From the NCBI RefSeq assembly GCF_900141985.1, contig NZ_FQZK01000036.1, positions 1 to 43,738 on the forward strand: DNA of 43,738 nt, given 5' to 3'. Made by a program: the position numbers and the translations under genes. The notes beneath the pieces were generated by a model. It was not told the DNA's origin. It saw only the letters and a list, made by a program, of their open reading frames with translations, and made no database searches. Each line of letters opens with the position of its first letter. The stretch's first letter is position 1. This document shows, one piece after another, positions 8,371 through 15,806 of this stretch. This DNA comes from Nocardiopsis flavescens (GTDB lineage Bacteria > Actinomycetota > Actinomycetes > Streptosporangiales > Streptosporangiaceae).

Positions 8371-8428
8371 GTACAGGATCCTATATGCTCAACTAGGAGA
8401 GAGTCCACCACCGGAGGGGGAGTGCCGC
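8371..8428. promoter_or_regulatory. Divergent control region, candidate TetR operator
   Basis: An imperfect palindrome at 8367-8388 is centred on GGATCC, with GCAT at one end and ATGC at the other. It is the only A+T-rich stretch between the divergent genes and would overlap promoters in both directions. TATGCT (8383-8388) is a possible -10 for the rightward gene. A ribosome-binding site (GGAGGGGGAG, 8413-8422) precedes the amidohydrolase ATG. Assignment to the TetR protein rests on position only. Confidence 0.45.
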
Positions 8429-9640
8429 ATGGAGACCGCAGCGCTGGCGCTGACGCGGGTCACCGCGCTGGTCGGCGACGGCCTGGAGCCGGTCCAGGGC
8501 ACCGTCGTGGTCGAGGGCGGGCGGGTCGCCGCCGTCGGCGACGTTCCCGTCCCCGCCGGGGCCCGGGAGGTCGCCCTGCCCGGCCACACCGTGCTCCCCG
8601 GCCTGGTGGACACCCACGTCCACCTGGGCGCCCCCGGCGGCGCGGGCCCGCTCGCCCTGGCCGGCGCCGTCCTGGGCCACCTGCGCTTCCAGCCGCGCGG
8701 GCGCCGCGCCTTCCTCGCCCACGGCGTCACCACCGTGTGCAGCCTGGGCGACGACGACGCCTGGGTCCACGAGCTGCGCCGCCGCACGGCCGACGGCTCC
8801 CTGCCCGGCCCGCGTGTGCGCATCGCCGGCCCGCTCTTCACCGCCCCCGGCGGACACCCGGTCGCCACCCTGGGGGCCTCGCCCGACGACGATTGGGTCC
8901 GGGTGCCCCGCAGCCCCGACCACGCCCGGGAGCAGGTGGCCGCGCTGGCCGGGGGCGCGGACCCCGTCGACGTGGTCAAGGTCGTCCAGGACCGGGGCGA
9001 CCCCGCCCGGAGGTCCCTGGAACCCGTCGCCCCGGCGGTGCTGGCCGCGATCGCCGACGAGGCCCACCGGCACGGCGTCCCGGTGGTCGCCCACTGGGGG
9101 ACCCTGCCCGACCTGGCCGAGCTGCTGGAGGCCGGGGCCGACCACCTCCAGCACCTGGAGCCGCGCGGCCCCCTGGCGGGCTGGCCCGCCGAGCTGCTGG
9201 AGGCCCTGGTGGCGCGCGGCACCACCCTCGCGCCCACCCTGGCCGTCACCGAGGCGCTGCTGGACGCCGACACCGCCCGCACGCTGCGCCGCCGGGTCCG
9301 GGAGTTCCACGAGGCCGGCGGCACCGTGCTGGCGGGCAGCGACAGCGGCATGCCGGCCGTGCCCCCGGGGGCGGGGCTGGTCCGCGAGGTCGAGCTGCTG
9401 GCCGCCTGCGGCCTCACCCCGCGCGAGGCCCTGGCCGCCGCCACCACCGGGCCCGCCCGCGCCCTGGGCGCCGGGGCGGCGCTCGTCCCCGGCGCCCCGG
9501 CCGACCTGCTGGTCGTCCGGGGCGACCCGCACACCGGGACCGACCCCCTGCGCCGGGTCGCCCTGGTCCTGCGCGGGGGCCGGCCCGCCGCCCGCGCGGG
9601 ACGCCGACGCACCCGCCGTCTCCGAGGAGGGACACCGTGA
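8429..9640 (+). CDS. Amidohydrolase family metal-dependent hydrolase
   Basis: A 403-aa enzyme of the amidohydrolase superfamily (imidazolonepropionase/prolidase-like branch). The N-terminal beta strands (about 5-50) lead to the metal site LPGLVDTHVHLG (HxH). Further ligands are probably His in PVVAHWGT and HLQHLEP, and the catalytic Asp in LAGSDSGMP. The C-terminal LVPGAPADLLVVRGDP closes the usual beta-sandwich. The physiological substrate cannot be told from the sequence. The ATG has an excellent ribosome-binding site. The following gene starts inside its stop codon, and a divergent TetR gene probably controls both. Confidence 0.9.
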   Translation: METAALALTRVTALVGDGLEPVQGTVVVEGGRVAAVGDVPVPAGAREVALPGHTVLPGLVDTHVHLGAPGGAGPLALAGAVLGHLRFQPRGRRAFLAHGVTTVCSLGDDDAWVHELRRRTADGSLPGPRVRIAGPLFTAPGGHPVATLGASPDDDWVRVPRSPDHAREQVAALAGGADPVDVVKVVQDRGDPARRSLEPVAPAVLAAIADEAHRHGVPVVAHWGTLPDLAELLEAGADHLQHLEPRGPLAGWPAELLEALVARGTTLAPTLAVTEALLDADTARTLRRRVREFHEAGGTVLAGSDSGMPAVPPGAGLVREVELLAACGLTPREALAAATTGPARALGAGAALVPGAPADLLVVRGDPHTGTDPLRRVALVLRGGRPAARAGRRRTRRLRGGTP

Positions 9641-10407
9641 AGATCCGGGAAAGAGGAAACGTGACCGCCGCCGAGCCCGCGGGCCCGCCCGCCGTCGTCC
9701 GCCACGGGGCGGGCCACCACCTGTTCGTATGGGGGGTCCTCCCGCCGCTGGGGGCCGCCGCCGGAGGGCTGCTGTCCCTGCTCCCGGGGTGGCTGCTCGC
9801 CCTGCCGGACTGGGTCCTGGCGCTGCCGTTCCTGCCGGGCCCGGACAAGGTCGAACTCCTGGCCGGGGTGAGCGGCCCGGTCCTCACCGCGGTCCTGGCC
9901 GTCGTCGGCCTGCTGGGCGGGGGGCTCCTGGCGCTGATGTCCTACGAGGAGGCCGTCATGGTGGAGGCCGGCGCGGACTCCGTGCGGGTGACCGCCTCCG
10001 GCGGGACCGCGGAGGTGGCCCGCACCCGCTTCGGCACCGCCTTCCTGGACGGCCGGGAGCTGGTGGTCCTGGACACCGACACCGCCGAGGCGGTCCGCGT
10101 CGTGACCGACCACGGGGAGAAGCGGCTGCGCGCCGCGTTCGAGGCGCACGGGTACGCGTGGTCCGACGCCGATCCGCACGAGGGCGACTTCCTGCGCTGG
10201 CTGGACGGCACACCCGACCTGGACGCGCACGCGCAGGCGCTGCTGCGCACCCGACAGGAGGCGCTGGAGCGCAAGGACGCGGACGACGCCGCCGGGCTGC
10301 GGACCGAGCTGGCCGGACGGGGCCTGGTCGTGCGCGACCGGGAGCGGCGCCAGTACTGGCGGGCGCTGCCCGCCCGCGGGGGACGGCCGGTACCGGGGAC
10401 CGACTGA
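9637..10407 (+). CDS. YqeB-like membrane protein, unknown function
   Basis: A 256-aa protein with two hydrophobic segments in the first 100 residues (LFVWGVLPPLGAAAGGLL; a second near residues 75-95), then a soluble domain. The layout and the C-terminal VVRDRERRQYWRALPA resemble actinobacterial proteins annotated as YqeB family. GTG 9637 is preferred: GAGGAGG lies 6 nt upstream and the GTGA overlaps the amidohydrolase stop, which suggests translational coupling. A second GTG at 9661 with AGAGGAAAC is the alternative. Function is unknown; coupling to the amidohydrolase suggests a shared process. Confidence 0.78.
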   Translation: MKIRERGNVTAAEPAGPPAVVRHGAGHHLFVWGVLPPLGAAAGGLLSLLPGWLLALPDWVLALPFLPGPDKVELLAGVSGPVLTAVLAVVGLLGGGLLALMSYEEAVMVEAGADSVRVTASGGTAEVARTRFGTAFLDGRELVVLDTDTAEAVRVVTDHGEKRLRAAFEAHGYAWSDADPHEGDFLRWLDGTPDLDAHAQALLRTRQEALERKDADDAAGLRTELAGRGLVVRDRERRQYWRALPARGGRPVPGTD

Positions 10408-10412
10408 CGGGG

Positions 10413-10457
10413 CCCGGCCGCGCCGCCGCACCCGGCCGGGGCGGCGGCGCGGCCGGG
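10413..10457. terminator. 17-bp hairpin between convergent genes
   Basis: Perfect arms 10413-10429 and 10441-10457 with an 11-nt loop. It lies between the YqeB-like gene and the stop of the opposing PhoX gene at 10466, so it probably serves both strands. Confidence 0.8.
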
Positions 10458-10465
10458 TCGGCGGG

Positions 10466-12259
10466 TCAGGTGCCGACGATCCCGCCGTCGTCCTTGCGCA
10501 CCGCCACCACCGCGCAGCGGGCGCGGCCCCCGGGGTCGAACCCGGGCCAGTTGCCGACCGCCCGCGGGTTCCGTGCGGTGGGCTCCCCCCAGCGGGCGTC
10601 GGAGGTCCCCGGGCCGCGCACCGCCACGAACAGGGTCCGCTGGTCCGGGGTGGCCCCCACCCCGGCGATCCCGGAGCCGCGCGGTCCGGTCATGAAGCGC
10701 CGCACGCTCCGGCCCGCCGCGTCGGCGCACAGCAGGGCGCTGTTGCCCAGCTGCTCGCGGGAGGCGTCCCGGCCCAGGTGGGCGACGTCGGTGGAAATCC
10801 ACATCCGCCCGTCCGCCCCGGAGAAGACCCCGCCGGGGGAGGCGAACACCGTGCCCCGGCCCGCCCCGGCCCGGGCGAACTCCCGCCAGGCCATGACGGT
10901 CGCGGCGTGGTCGCCCGCCCCCTCGGTCCAGGCGATCAGCCGGCCGCCCCCGCCGCCGTCGGCCTCGGGCAGGTACACCTCGCCGCTGTCGGGGTGGACC
11001 GCGGGCCGCCCCGGCCCCTGGAACCCGGTCGCGCCCACCGCGGCCGCCGCCTCGCGCGCCCGCAGCAGCACCGCGGCCTGGTCGGCGAACCCGTCCCGGG
11101 CGGTGAGCCCGGACCGGCCGTGCGCCAGCGGCAGCCACGCCCCCGTCCCGTCCCCGTCCAGCCGCAGCGCGTACAGGGTGCCCTCGTCCAGCGGGCTCGA
11201 CCCCGGCCTGCGGGACTCCGCCCAGGGCCGGGCGGCGACGAACTTGTACACGTGGGCGGTGTCGCTCATGTACACCACCGGGCGCCCCCGCGAGCCGCCC
11301 ACGGCCAGCCCCGTGTGCCCCAGCCGCCCCAGGGCGGTGCGCTTGGCCGGCGGGGCCTGGGGGTCGAACGGGTCGATCTCCACCACCCAGCCGAACCGGT
11401 CGGCCTCCCCGGGCGTGCGCGCCAGGTCGAACCGGTCCAGGTGCCGGTGCCAGCCGCGCACGGAGTCCGCCGTCAGGCCGTAGGCGTCGTGGGCGGCCCC
11501 GGGCCGCCAGGACCGCTCCCGGGTCCCGAAGGCGTCGGCGAAGGTGTCCTCCCCGGTCAGGTAGGTGTTCCAGGGGGTGACCGCGTGCGCGGACCCGCCG
11601 GTGGTGCCCAGCGGCTCCTCCCCGGTGTCCAGGGCGGCGTGCCCGGCCAGCGGCCCGGAGAACACCACGGGGGTGTCCGCGGTGACCCGGCGGTTCAGCT
11701 CGTCGTGCGCCATCCGCCAGCGCCCCTCGGCCAGCTCGACCCGCACCACGGTCGCCCCCAGGGAGGCGATCTCCTTGGCGGTCCCCTCGGCGGTGCCGGC
11801 CCCGTGCGCGCCGGGGTGCAGCAGCACCGGATCGAGGGTGGAGTGGCCGAGCACCAGCAGGCCGTCGCGGGTGCCCGCCCGGGAGGGGCCCATCGGCAGG
11901 TAGTGCAGGCCGCCGTGCCCGGTGCCGACCTGCTGCCGGGCCCGGTCGGCGGTGTCGGAGGCGTCCGGCCGCCAGGCGGGCCCGCCCGGGGCGATCGGCG
12001 CGCCCCAGGGGAGCAGGACGCGGGCGGTGTACCCGGGCGGCACGGTCAGCCGGTCGGCGCCCGCCACCGGGACCTCGGTGAAGCCCGGGGCGCCGTCGTC
12101 GGGGACGACGGCGCCCCGGGAGGCCAGGGCCGTGCCGGAGGGCAGGCCGGCCAGCGCGGCGGCCAGCGCCCCCGCGCCCGCCGAGCACAGCAGGCGGCGC
12201 CGGGTCACGGCGGGTGAGTGCGGTTCCGGGTCCCCCGCGGGCCGGGTGCGGTCGGTCAT
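10466..12259 (-). CDS. Tat-exported PhoX/DUF839 family protein
   Basis: A 597-aa protein with a twin-arginine signal (TRRRLLCSAGAGALAAALAG, about residues 19-38) and an Ala-rich cleavage region. The mature part matches the PhoX/DUF839 beta-propeller layout: FTEVPVAGADRLTVPPGYTA at the start, then WGAPI, a long central region with NTYLTGEDTF, and VEIDPFDPQAPPAKRTALGR, the family hallmark. PhoX enzymes are calcium- and iron-dependent alkaline phosphatases; many actinobacterial DUF839 proteins are annotated only by domain, so phosphatase activity here is an inference. The gene ends against a shared terminator and starts divergently from the zinc-free ribosomal protein operon. Confidence 0.87.
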   Translation of the reverse strand: MTDRTRPAGDPEPHSPAVTRRRLLCSAGAGALAAALAGLPSGTALASRGAVVPDDGAPGFTEVPVAGADRLTVPPGYTARVLLPWGAPIAPGGPAWRPDASDTADRARQQVGTGHGGLHYLPMGPSRAGTRDGLLVLGHSTLDPVLLHPGAHGAGTAEGTAKEIASLGATVVRVELAEGRWRMAHDELNRRVTADTPVVFSGPLAGHAALDTGEEPLGTTGGSAHAVTPWNTYLTGEDTFADAFGTRERSWRPGAAHDAYGLTADSVRGWHRHLDRFDLARTPGEADRFGWVVEIDPFDPQAPPAKRTALGRLGHTGLAVGGSRGRPVVYMSDTAHVYKFVAARPWAESRRPGSSPLDEGTLYALRLDGDGTGAWLPLAHGRSGLTARDGFADQAAVLLRAREAAAAVGATGFQGPGRPAVHPDSGEVYLPEADGGGGGRLIAWTEGAGDHAATVMAWREFARAGAGRGTVFASPGGVFSGADGRMWISTDVAHLGRDASREQLGNSALLCADAAGRSVRRFMTGPRGSGIAGVGATPDQRTLFVAVRGPGTSDARWGEPTARNPRAVGNWPGFDPGGRARCAVVAVRKDDGGIVGT

Positions 12260-12368
12260 GGTCCCCTCCGGGGTGTGTCGCGGACGCGACGAATCTCTCT
12301 AATGGTGACGACATAACCACACAGAGTGACGAATTGCCCGCAGGCGGACTCCGCGTCGCGAGGAGGAA
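12260..12368. promoter_or_regulatory. Upstream region of the PhoX gene
   Basis: On the minus strand a ribosome-binding site (CGGAGGGG) lies just before the PhoX start. Further up is a less GC-rich stretch (12296-12345), likely to hold its promoter. CGTCAC occurs twice, 21 bp apart, on the minus strand. No convincing 11-bp PHO-box array is present. Confidence 0.4.
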
Positions 12369-12395
12369 ATAAAAACGGTTATCATTTTCTTATTA
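12369..12395. promoter_or_regulatory. Candidate Zur operator
   Basis: A strikingly A+T-rich imperfect palindrome (AAAAACGGTTATCATTTTC as its core) stands in otherwise GC-rich DNA, 44 nt before rpmG. It resembles actinobacterial Zur boxes of the TGAAAAT-ATTTTCA type. All three downstream ribosomal protein genes are zinc-free paralogues, the classic Zur regulon, which supports the call. Direct proof is lacking. Confidence 0.65.
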
Positions 12396-12438
12396 CTGGC
12401 ACACCACGGCAGCCGGTCCACCGGCGAAGGAGAGGCCC

Positions 12439-12603
12439 ATGGCGCGCAACGACGTCCGCCCCATCATCAAGCTCAAGTCCACGGCCGGGACCGGCTACAC
12501 CTACGTGACCCGCAAGAACCGGCGCAACGACCCCGACCGCCTCACCCTGCGCAAGTACGACCCGGTGGTCCGCCGCCACGTCGACTTCAGGGAAGAGCGC
12601 TGA
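12439..12603 (+). CDS. rpmG: 50S ribosomal protein L33, zinc-free paralogue
   Basis: A 54-aa protein starting MARNDVRPIIKLKSTAGTGY and containing YVTRKNRRNDPDRL, unmistakably L33. It has no cysteine, so it is the C-minus form that replaces the zinc-binding L33 when zinc is short, freeing zinc from ribosomes. It is the first gene of a three-gene operon (rpmG-rpmE2-rpmF). The ATG has a GGAGAGG ribosome-binding site. The upstream Zur-like palindrome fits expression under zinc starvation. Confidence 0.95.
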   Translation: MARNDVRPIIKLKSTAGTGYTYVTRKNRRNDPDRLTLRKYDPVVRRHVDFREER

Positions 12604-12661
12604 CCCCGCGCCGCACCCCGGCCGCCACCACGCACACCGACCCCGGAAAGGGCGTACAGCC

Positions 12662-12904
12662 ATGAAGCAGGGCATCCACCCCGACTACCGCCCGGTCGTC
12701 TTCCGCGACCGCGCGGGCGACTTCGCCATCCTCACCCGGTCCACCCGGACCTCCGACGCCACCGTCGAGTGGGAGGACGGCAACACCTACCCGGTGGTCG
12801 ACGTCGAGATCTCCAGCGCGAGCCACCCGTTCTACACCGGCAACGCCCGCGTGGTGGACACGGCCGGACGCGTCGAGCGCTTCAAGCGCCGGTACAACAA
12901 GTAA
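12662..12904 (+). CDS. rpmE2: 50S ribosomal protein L31 type B, zinc-free
   Basis: An 80-aa protein: MKQGIHPDYRPVVFRDRAGD and SSASHPFYTG and RVERFKRRY are the L31 type B hallmarks. No CxxC is present, so it does not bind zinc. It is 58 nt after rpmG, with GGAAAGGG as ribosome-binding site. L31 type B replaces the zinc-containing L31 under zinc limitation. Two small hairpins separate it from rpmF. Confidence 0.95.
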   Translation: MKQGIHPDYRPVVFRDRAGDFAILTRSTRTSDATVEWEDGNTYPVVDVEISSASHPFYTGNARVVDTAGRVERFKRRYNK

Positions 12905-12943
12905 CGGTCGGGAACGACCGACGGCGGGGCCCCGGCCCCGCCG
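12905..12943 (+). terminator. Tandem hairpins between rpmE2 and rpmF
   Basis: The first stem, 12905-12910 with 12915-12920, closes a GGAA tetraloop. The second, 12922-12931 with 12934-12943, has 10 bp and a CC loop. They begin right after the rpmE2 stop and end 21 nt before the rpmF start. They may partly terminate or process the transcript, giving less rpmF message. Confidence 0.55.
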
Positions 12944-12964
12944 CCGACACGGACGGAGGACACG

Positions 12965-13135
12965 ATGGCCGTACCCAAGCGCAGGATGTCGCGCTCCAAC
13001 ACCCGCACCCGCCGCTCCCAGTGGCGGGCCCAGGCCCCCGACCTGGTCCCCCTCACCCTCGCCGGCCGCGAGTACCTGGTCCCGCGCAACCTGGTCCCGG
13101 CCTACCGGCGCGGGCTGCTGCCCCCGCCGGCCTGA
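12965..13135 (+). CDS. rpmF: 50S ribosomal protein L32, zinc-free paralogue
   Basis: Only 56 codons. MAVPKRRMSRSNTRTRRSQW is the L32 signature. The C-terminal half, which carries four zinc-binding cysteines in the standard protein, here reads LAGREYLVPRNLVPAYRRG and has none. It is therefore a C-minus L32, completing a set of three zinc-free ribosomal proteins. The ATG is preceded by GGAGG (12955-12959). A strong terminator follows. Confidence 0.93.
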   Translation: MAVPKRRMSRSNTRTRRSQWRAQAPDLVPLTLAGREYLVPRNLVPAYRRGLLPPPA

Positions 13136-13143
13136 CGCCGCGC

Positions 13144-13180
13144 CGGCCGCGGGGGCGCCCGCCGGGCGCCCCCGCGGCCG
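13144..13180 (+). terminator. 17-bp hairpin ending the rpm operon
   Basis: Perfect stem 13144-13160 with 13164-13180 and loop GCC, starting 8 nt after the rpmF stop. No U-tract. Confidence 0.8.
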
Positions 13181-13264
13181 CGTCCGGGTCCGGTCCGCGA
13201 CCGACCGCGCGAAACGCCCCCGCGCCGGTGCTCGAACACTCCGCCGGTCGGGCAGGCTGGTGGG

Positions 13265-15640
13265 GTGACCACAACCGCCACGGGGACCCCGCCCCCCGGT
13301 CCCGCCGCCGTGCACGCCCCGCGCCGCCCCGTCGACCTCTTCGTCGGGGTCGGCGGACTGTGCCTGATCGCGGTGCTCCTGCTCGCCGTGCGCGCGGTCA
13401 CCGACGGCCTGATCGGCCCCGGGACCCTGCGCGCGCTGCTGCCCTCGGGGCCGCTCTTCCTCGCCGCGGTGGGCGCCAACCTCGCCCTCGTCCTGCTGGT
13501 CTGCGCCTCCGCGCTGCTCGCCCTCTTCGCCGGGGCCCTGCGCGACCTGCTCCGGGCCGGCTCGGCCGCCGTCGCTGCCTACGCGCTCACCTCCGCGGTC
13601 AACGCGGTCCTGTTCACGCTCATCGGCCCCGGCCGGACCCCCGCCGTCGCGCCCGGGGCCCCCGTCGACCTGTTCACCGGCGCCACCCTCGGCTACGTCG
13701 CCGCGGCCCTGGCCTACCTGCTCACCATGCCCGCCGGACAGCCCCGGGTGCGCTCCCTGCTGTGGGCGGCCACCGCCACCTCCGCCGCCTGCGCCCTGCT
13801 GGCCGGGGTCACCAGCCTGTCCGCCCTGCTCCTCACCGTGATCGCCGGGGTGACCTGCTCGGGGCTGCTGGGCTACGCGGTCGGCGCGGGCACCCCGCCC
13901 CCCGCCCACGGTCTGCTGCGCGCGGAGCTGCGCAGGTTCGGCCTGGAGCCCGTCGACGTCGTCCCCGCCGGGACCGACCCCGAGGGCGACCCGCGCCACC
14001 TGGTGGAGCTGGCCGGCGGCGGCCGGGCCGAGGCCGTCGTGCTCGGCTCCGAGAACACCCTCGGGTTCTGGCGGCGGCTGCGCGACCTGCTGCTGCTGCG
14101 CGGCCCCTTCGCCCCCCGCATGCTCTACGGGGTGCGGCGGCGCGCCGAGCACGCCGCGCTCATGGCCCACGCCGTGCGCGCCGCGGGGGTGGCCACACCC
14201 CGGGTGCTGGCCGTCGGCGAGCCCCGCCCCGGCACGGTCCTGCTGGTGCGCGAGCTGCCCGACGTGCGCCCCCTGGACGACCTGGCGGGGGAGGAGTTCA
14301 CCGACGCCCTGCTCGACCGCTGCTGGGAGGCGCTGGGGCGGCTGCACCGGCACCGCGTCGCCCACGGCAACCTGCACGGGGCCACGGTCGGGACGGGCCC
14401 GGACGGCGGGATCGTCCTCACCGGGGTGGGCCGGGGGTCGGTGGCGGCGCCGCCGCTGACCGTCTCCCTCGACGACGCGGCGCTGGTCGCCCTGCTGGCC
14501 GCCCGGGTCGGCGCCGAGCGCGCCGTCGCCTCGGCGGTGCGCGCCCTGGGGGTGCCCGCCACCGCCGCCATGCTGCCGTTCCTCCAGCCGCCCGGGCTGC
14601 CCTACCCGCTGCGCCGCGCGCTGCGCGCCCGCAAGGGGCTGCTGGGCCGGCTGCGCGCGGCCGTGATCGAGGTCGCCCCCGAGGCCCCCGCCGAGCCGGC
14701 GCGGGTGGAGCGGATGCGGCCGCGCACCGTCGTGAGCGTCATCGTCGCCACCGCGGTCGGCCTGGTCCTGCTGTACCAGCTCACGGGCGTGGACCTGAGC
14801 GCCGTGGGCCGGGCCGACCCCGGGTGGGCGCTGGCCGCGTTCGCGACGGCCACGGCGTGCATGGTCGCCGCGGCCATGGTGCTCATCGGGTTCGTGCCGG
14901 TCCGGCTGCCCTGGTGGCGCAGCGTCCTGGTGCAGTACGCGGCGTCGTTCGTGCGCATCGCCGCCCCGGCGGGGCTGGGGTCGATCGCGGTCAACACCCG
15001 GTTCGCGATCAAGGCCGGGGCGTCCACCCCGCTGGCGCTGTCGGGGGTGGGCCTGGGCCAGCTGGTCGGGCTGCTGGTTCATGTGCCGCTGCTGCTGGTG
15101 TGCGCGTACCTGACCGGGACCTCGTACTGGACCGGGTTCACGCCCTCGCCGACGGTGGTGACCATCGCGATCGCCGTCACCTCGATCGTCGCCGCGGTGC
15201 TGCTCTCGCCGCGGCTGCGCCGGGCCCTGGCCGACCGGGTCCGGCCCTACCTGCGCGGGGTGCTGCCCCGGCTGCTGGACACGCTCCAGCGGCCGGCCTC
15301 CCTGGCGACGGGGCTGGGCGGGACGGTGCTGCTGACGGTGGCGTTCGTGCTGTGCCTGTACTTCTCGGTGCTGGCGTTCGCCCCCGACCCCGCCGGGGTG
15401 AGCCTGGTGGCCGTCGCGGTGGTGTTCCTGGCCGGGAACGCCATCGGCTCGGCGGCGCCCACGCCGGGCGGGCTGGGCGCGGTGGAGGCCGCGCTCATCG
15501 GCGGGCTGACGGCGGTGGCCGGGGTCCCGGCGGCGGTGGCGCTGCCCGCGGTGCTGCTGTTCCGGGTTTTCACGTTCTGGTTCCCGGTGCTGCCGGGCTG
15601 GGCGGCGTTCTCCTACCTCCAGCGGCGGGAGGCCGTCTGA
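13265..15640 (+). CDS. Flippase-like (LPG synthase TM/UPF0104) protein with pseudokinase
   Basis: A 791-aa membrane protein in three parts. Residues 20-215 hold about six membrane helices. Residues 215-465 are a soluble domain built like a small-molecule/lipopolysaccharide kinase (PRVLAVGEPRPGTVLLVREL hinge; RVAHGNLHGA catalytic-loop equivalent). Residues 480-790 form the lysylphosphatidylglycerol-synthase-type membrane domain with about eight helices, including SAAPTPGGLGAVEAALIGGL, the family signature. In the kinase part the catalytic Asp is Asn (HGN) and the DFG-like motif is TGVGRG, so it is probably a pseudokinase that senses or regulates. It likely acts in envelope lipid or glycolipid transport. 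GTG 13265 is chosen as the first start after the terminator. Confidence 0.85.
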   Translation: MTTTATGTPPPGPAAVHAPRRPVDLFVGVGGLCLIAVLLLAVRAVTDGLIGPGTLRALLPSGPLFLAAVGANLALVLLVCASALLALFAGALRDLLRAGSAAVAAYALTSAVNAVLFTLIGPGRTPAVAPGAPVDLFTGATLGYVAAALAYLLTMPAGQPRVRSLLWAATATSAACALLAGVTSLSALLLTVIAGVTCSGLLGYAVGAGTPPPAHGLLRAELRRFGLEPVDVVPAGTDPEGDPRHLVELAGGGRAEAVVLGSENTLGFWRRLRDLLLLRGPFAPRMLYGVRRRAEHAALMAHAVRAAGVATPRVLAVGEPRPGTVLLVRELPDVRPLDDLAGEEFTDALLDRCWEALGRLHRHRVAHGNLHGATVGTGPDGGIVLTGVGRGSVAAPPLTVSLDDAALVALLAARVGAERAVASAVRALGVPATAAMLPFLQPPGLPYPLRRALRARKGLLGRLRAAVIEVAPEAPAEPARVERMRPRTVVSVIVATAVGLVLLYQLTGVDLSAVGRADPGWALAAFATATACMVAAAMVLIGFVPVRLPWWRSVLVQYAASFVRIAAPAGLGSIAVNTRFAIKAGASTPLALSGVGLGQLVGLLVHVPLLLVCAYLTGTSYWTGFTPSPTVVTIAIAVTSIVAAVLLSPRLRRALADRVRPYLRGVLPRLLDTLQRPASLATGLGGTVLLTVAFVLCLYFSVLAFAPDPAGVSLVAVAVVFLAGNAIGSAAPTPGGLGAVEAALIGGLTAVAGVPAAVALPAVLLFRVFTFWFPVLPGWAAFSYLQRREAV

Positions 15641-15806
15641 GCGGGGGTAGCCTGGCAGGGCGTCGGAAAAGTCCTGGTCCGTGCCTTTTGTCACAGAAAG
15701 TGGCGCACGGTCGCGGAAGCGGTTAATCCTGATTTATGGTCGGGTGACTAGGAAATGTCCGGGCGGCACCGCACCGCCGCCCGCCACCGTGCAAAGGACC
15801 CCGACG
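15641..15806 (+). promoter_or_regulatory. Upstream region of the MetQ gene
   Basis: A 166-bp gap with lower G+C at 15660-15755 (TTTTGTCACAG, TAATCCTGATTTATGG), probably the promoter of the lipoprotein gene. CAAAGGA (15792-15798) is its ribosome-binding site. I looked for a SAM riboswitch fold, which often precedes methionine transport genes, and could not support one by eye. Confidence 0.4.

Noticed and set aside
12296..12345. PHO box before the PhoX gene
   Set aside because: Only two CGTCAC copies 21 bp apart; the required run of 11-bp GTTCACC-type direct repeats is missing.
12439..13135. The three rpm genes as degraded pseudogenes because the cysteines are missing
   Set aside because: All three have good starts, ribosome-binding sites and full conserved cores. 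Loss of cysteines is the known zinc-independent form.
12587..15694. Very long minus-strand open frame opposite rpm genes and flippase gene
   Set aside because: GC3 bias of the plus-strand genes removes stops from the opposite strand. The translation is low-complexity Gly/Arg/Gln and has no family features.
15641..15806. SAM riboswitch before the MetQ gene
   Set aside because: I could not find the conserved helices by eye; a covariance model search would decide.
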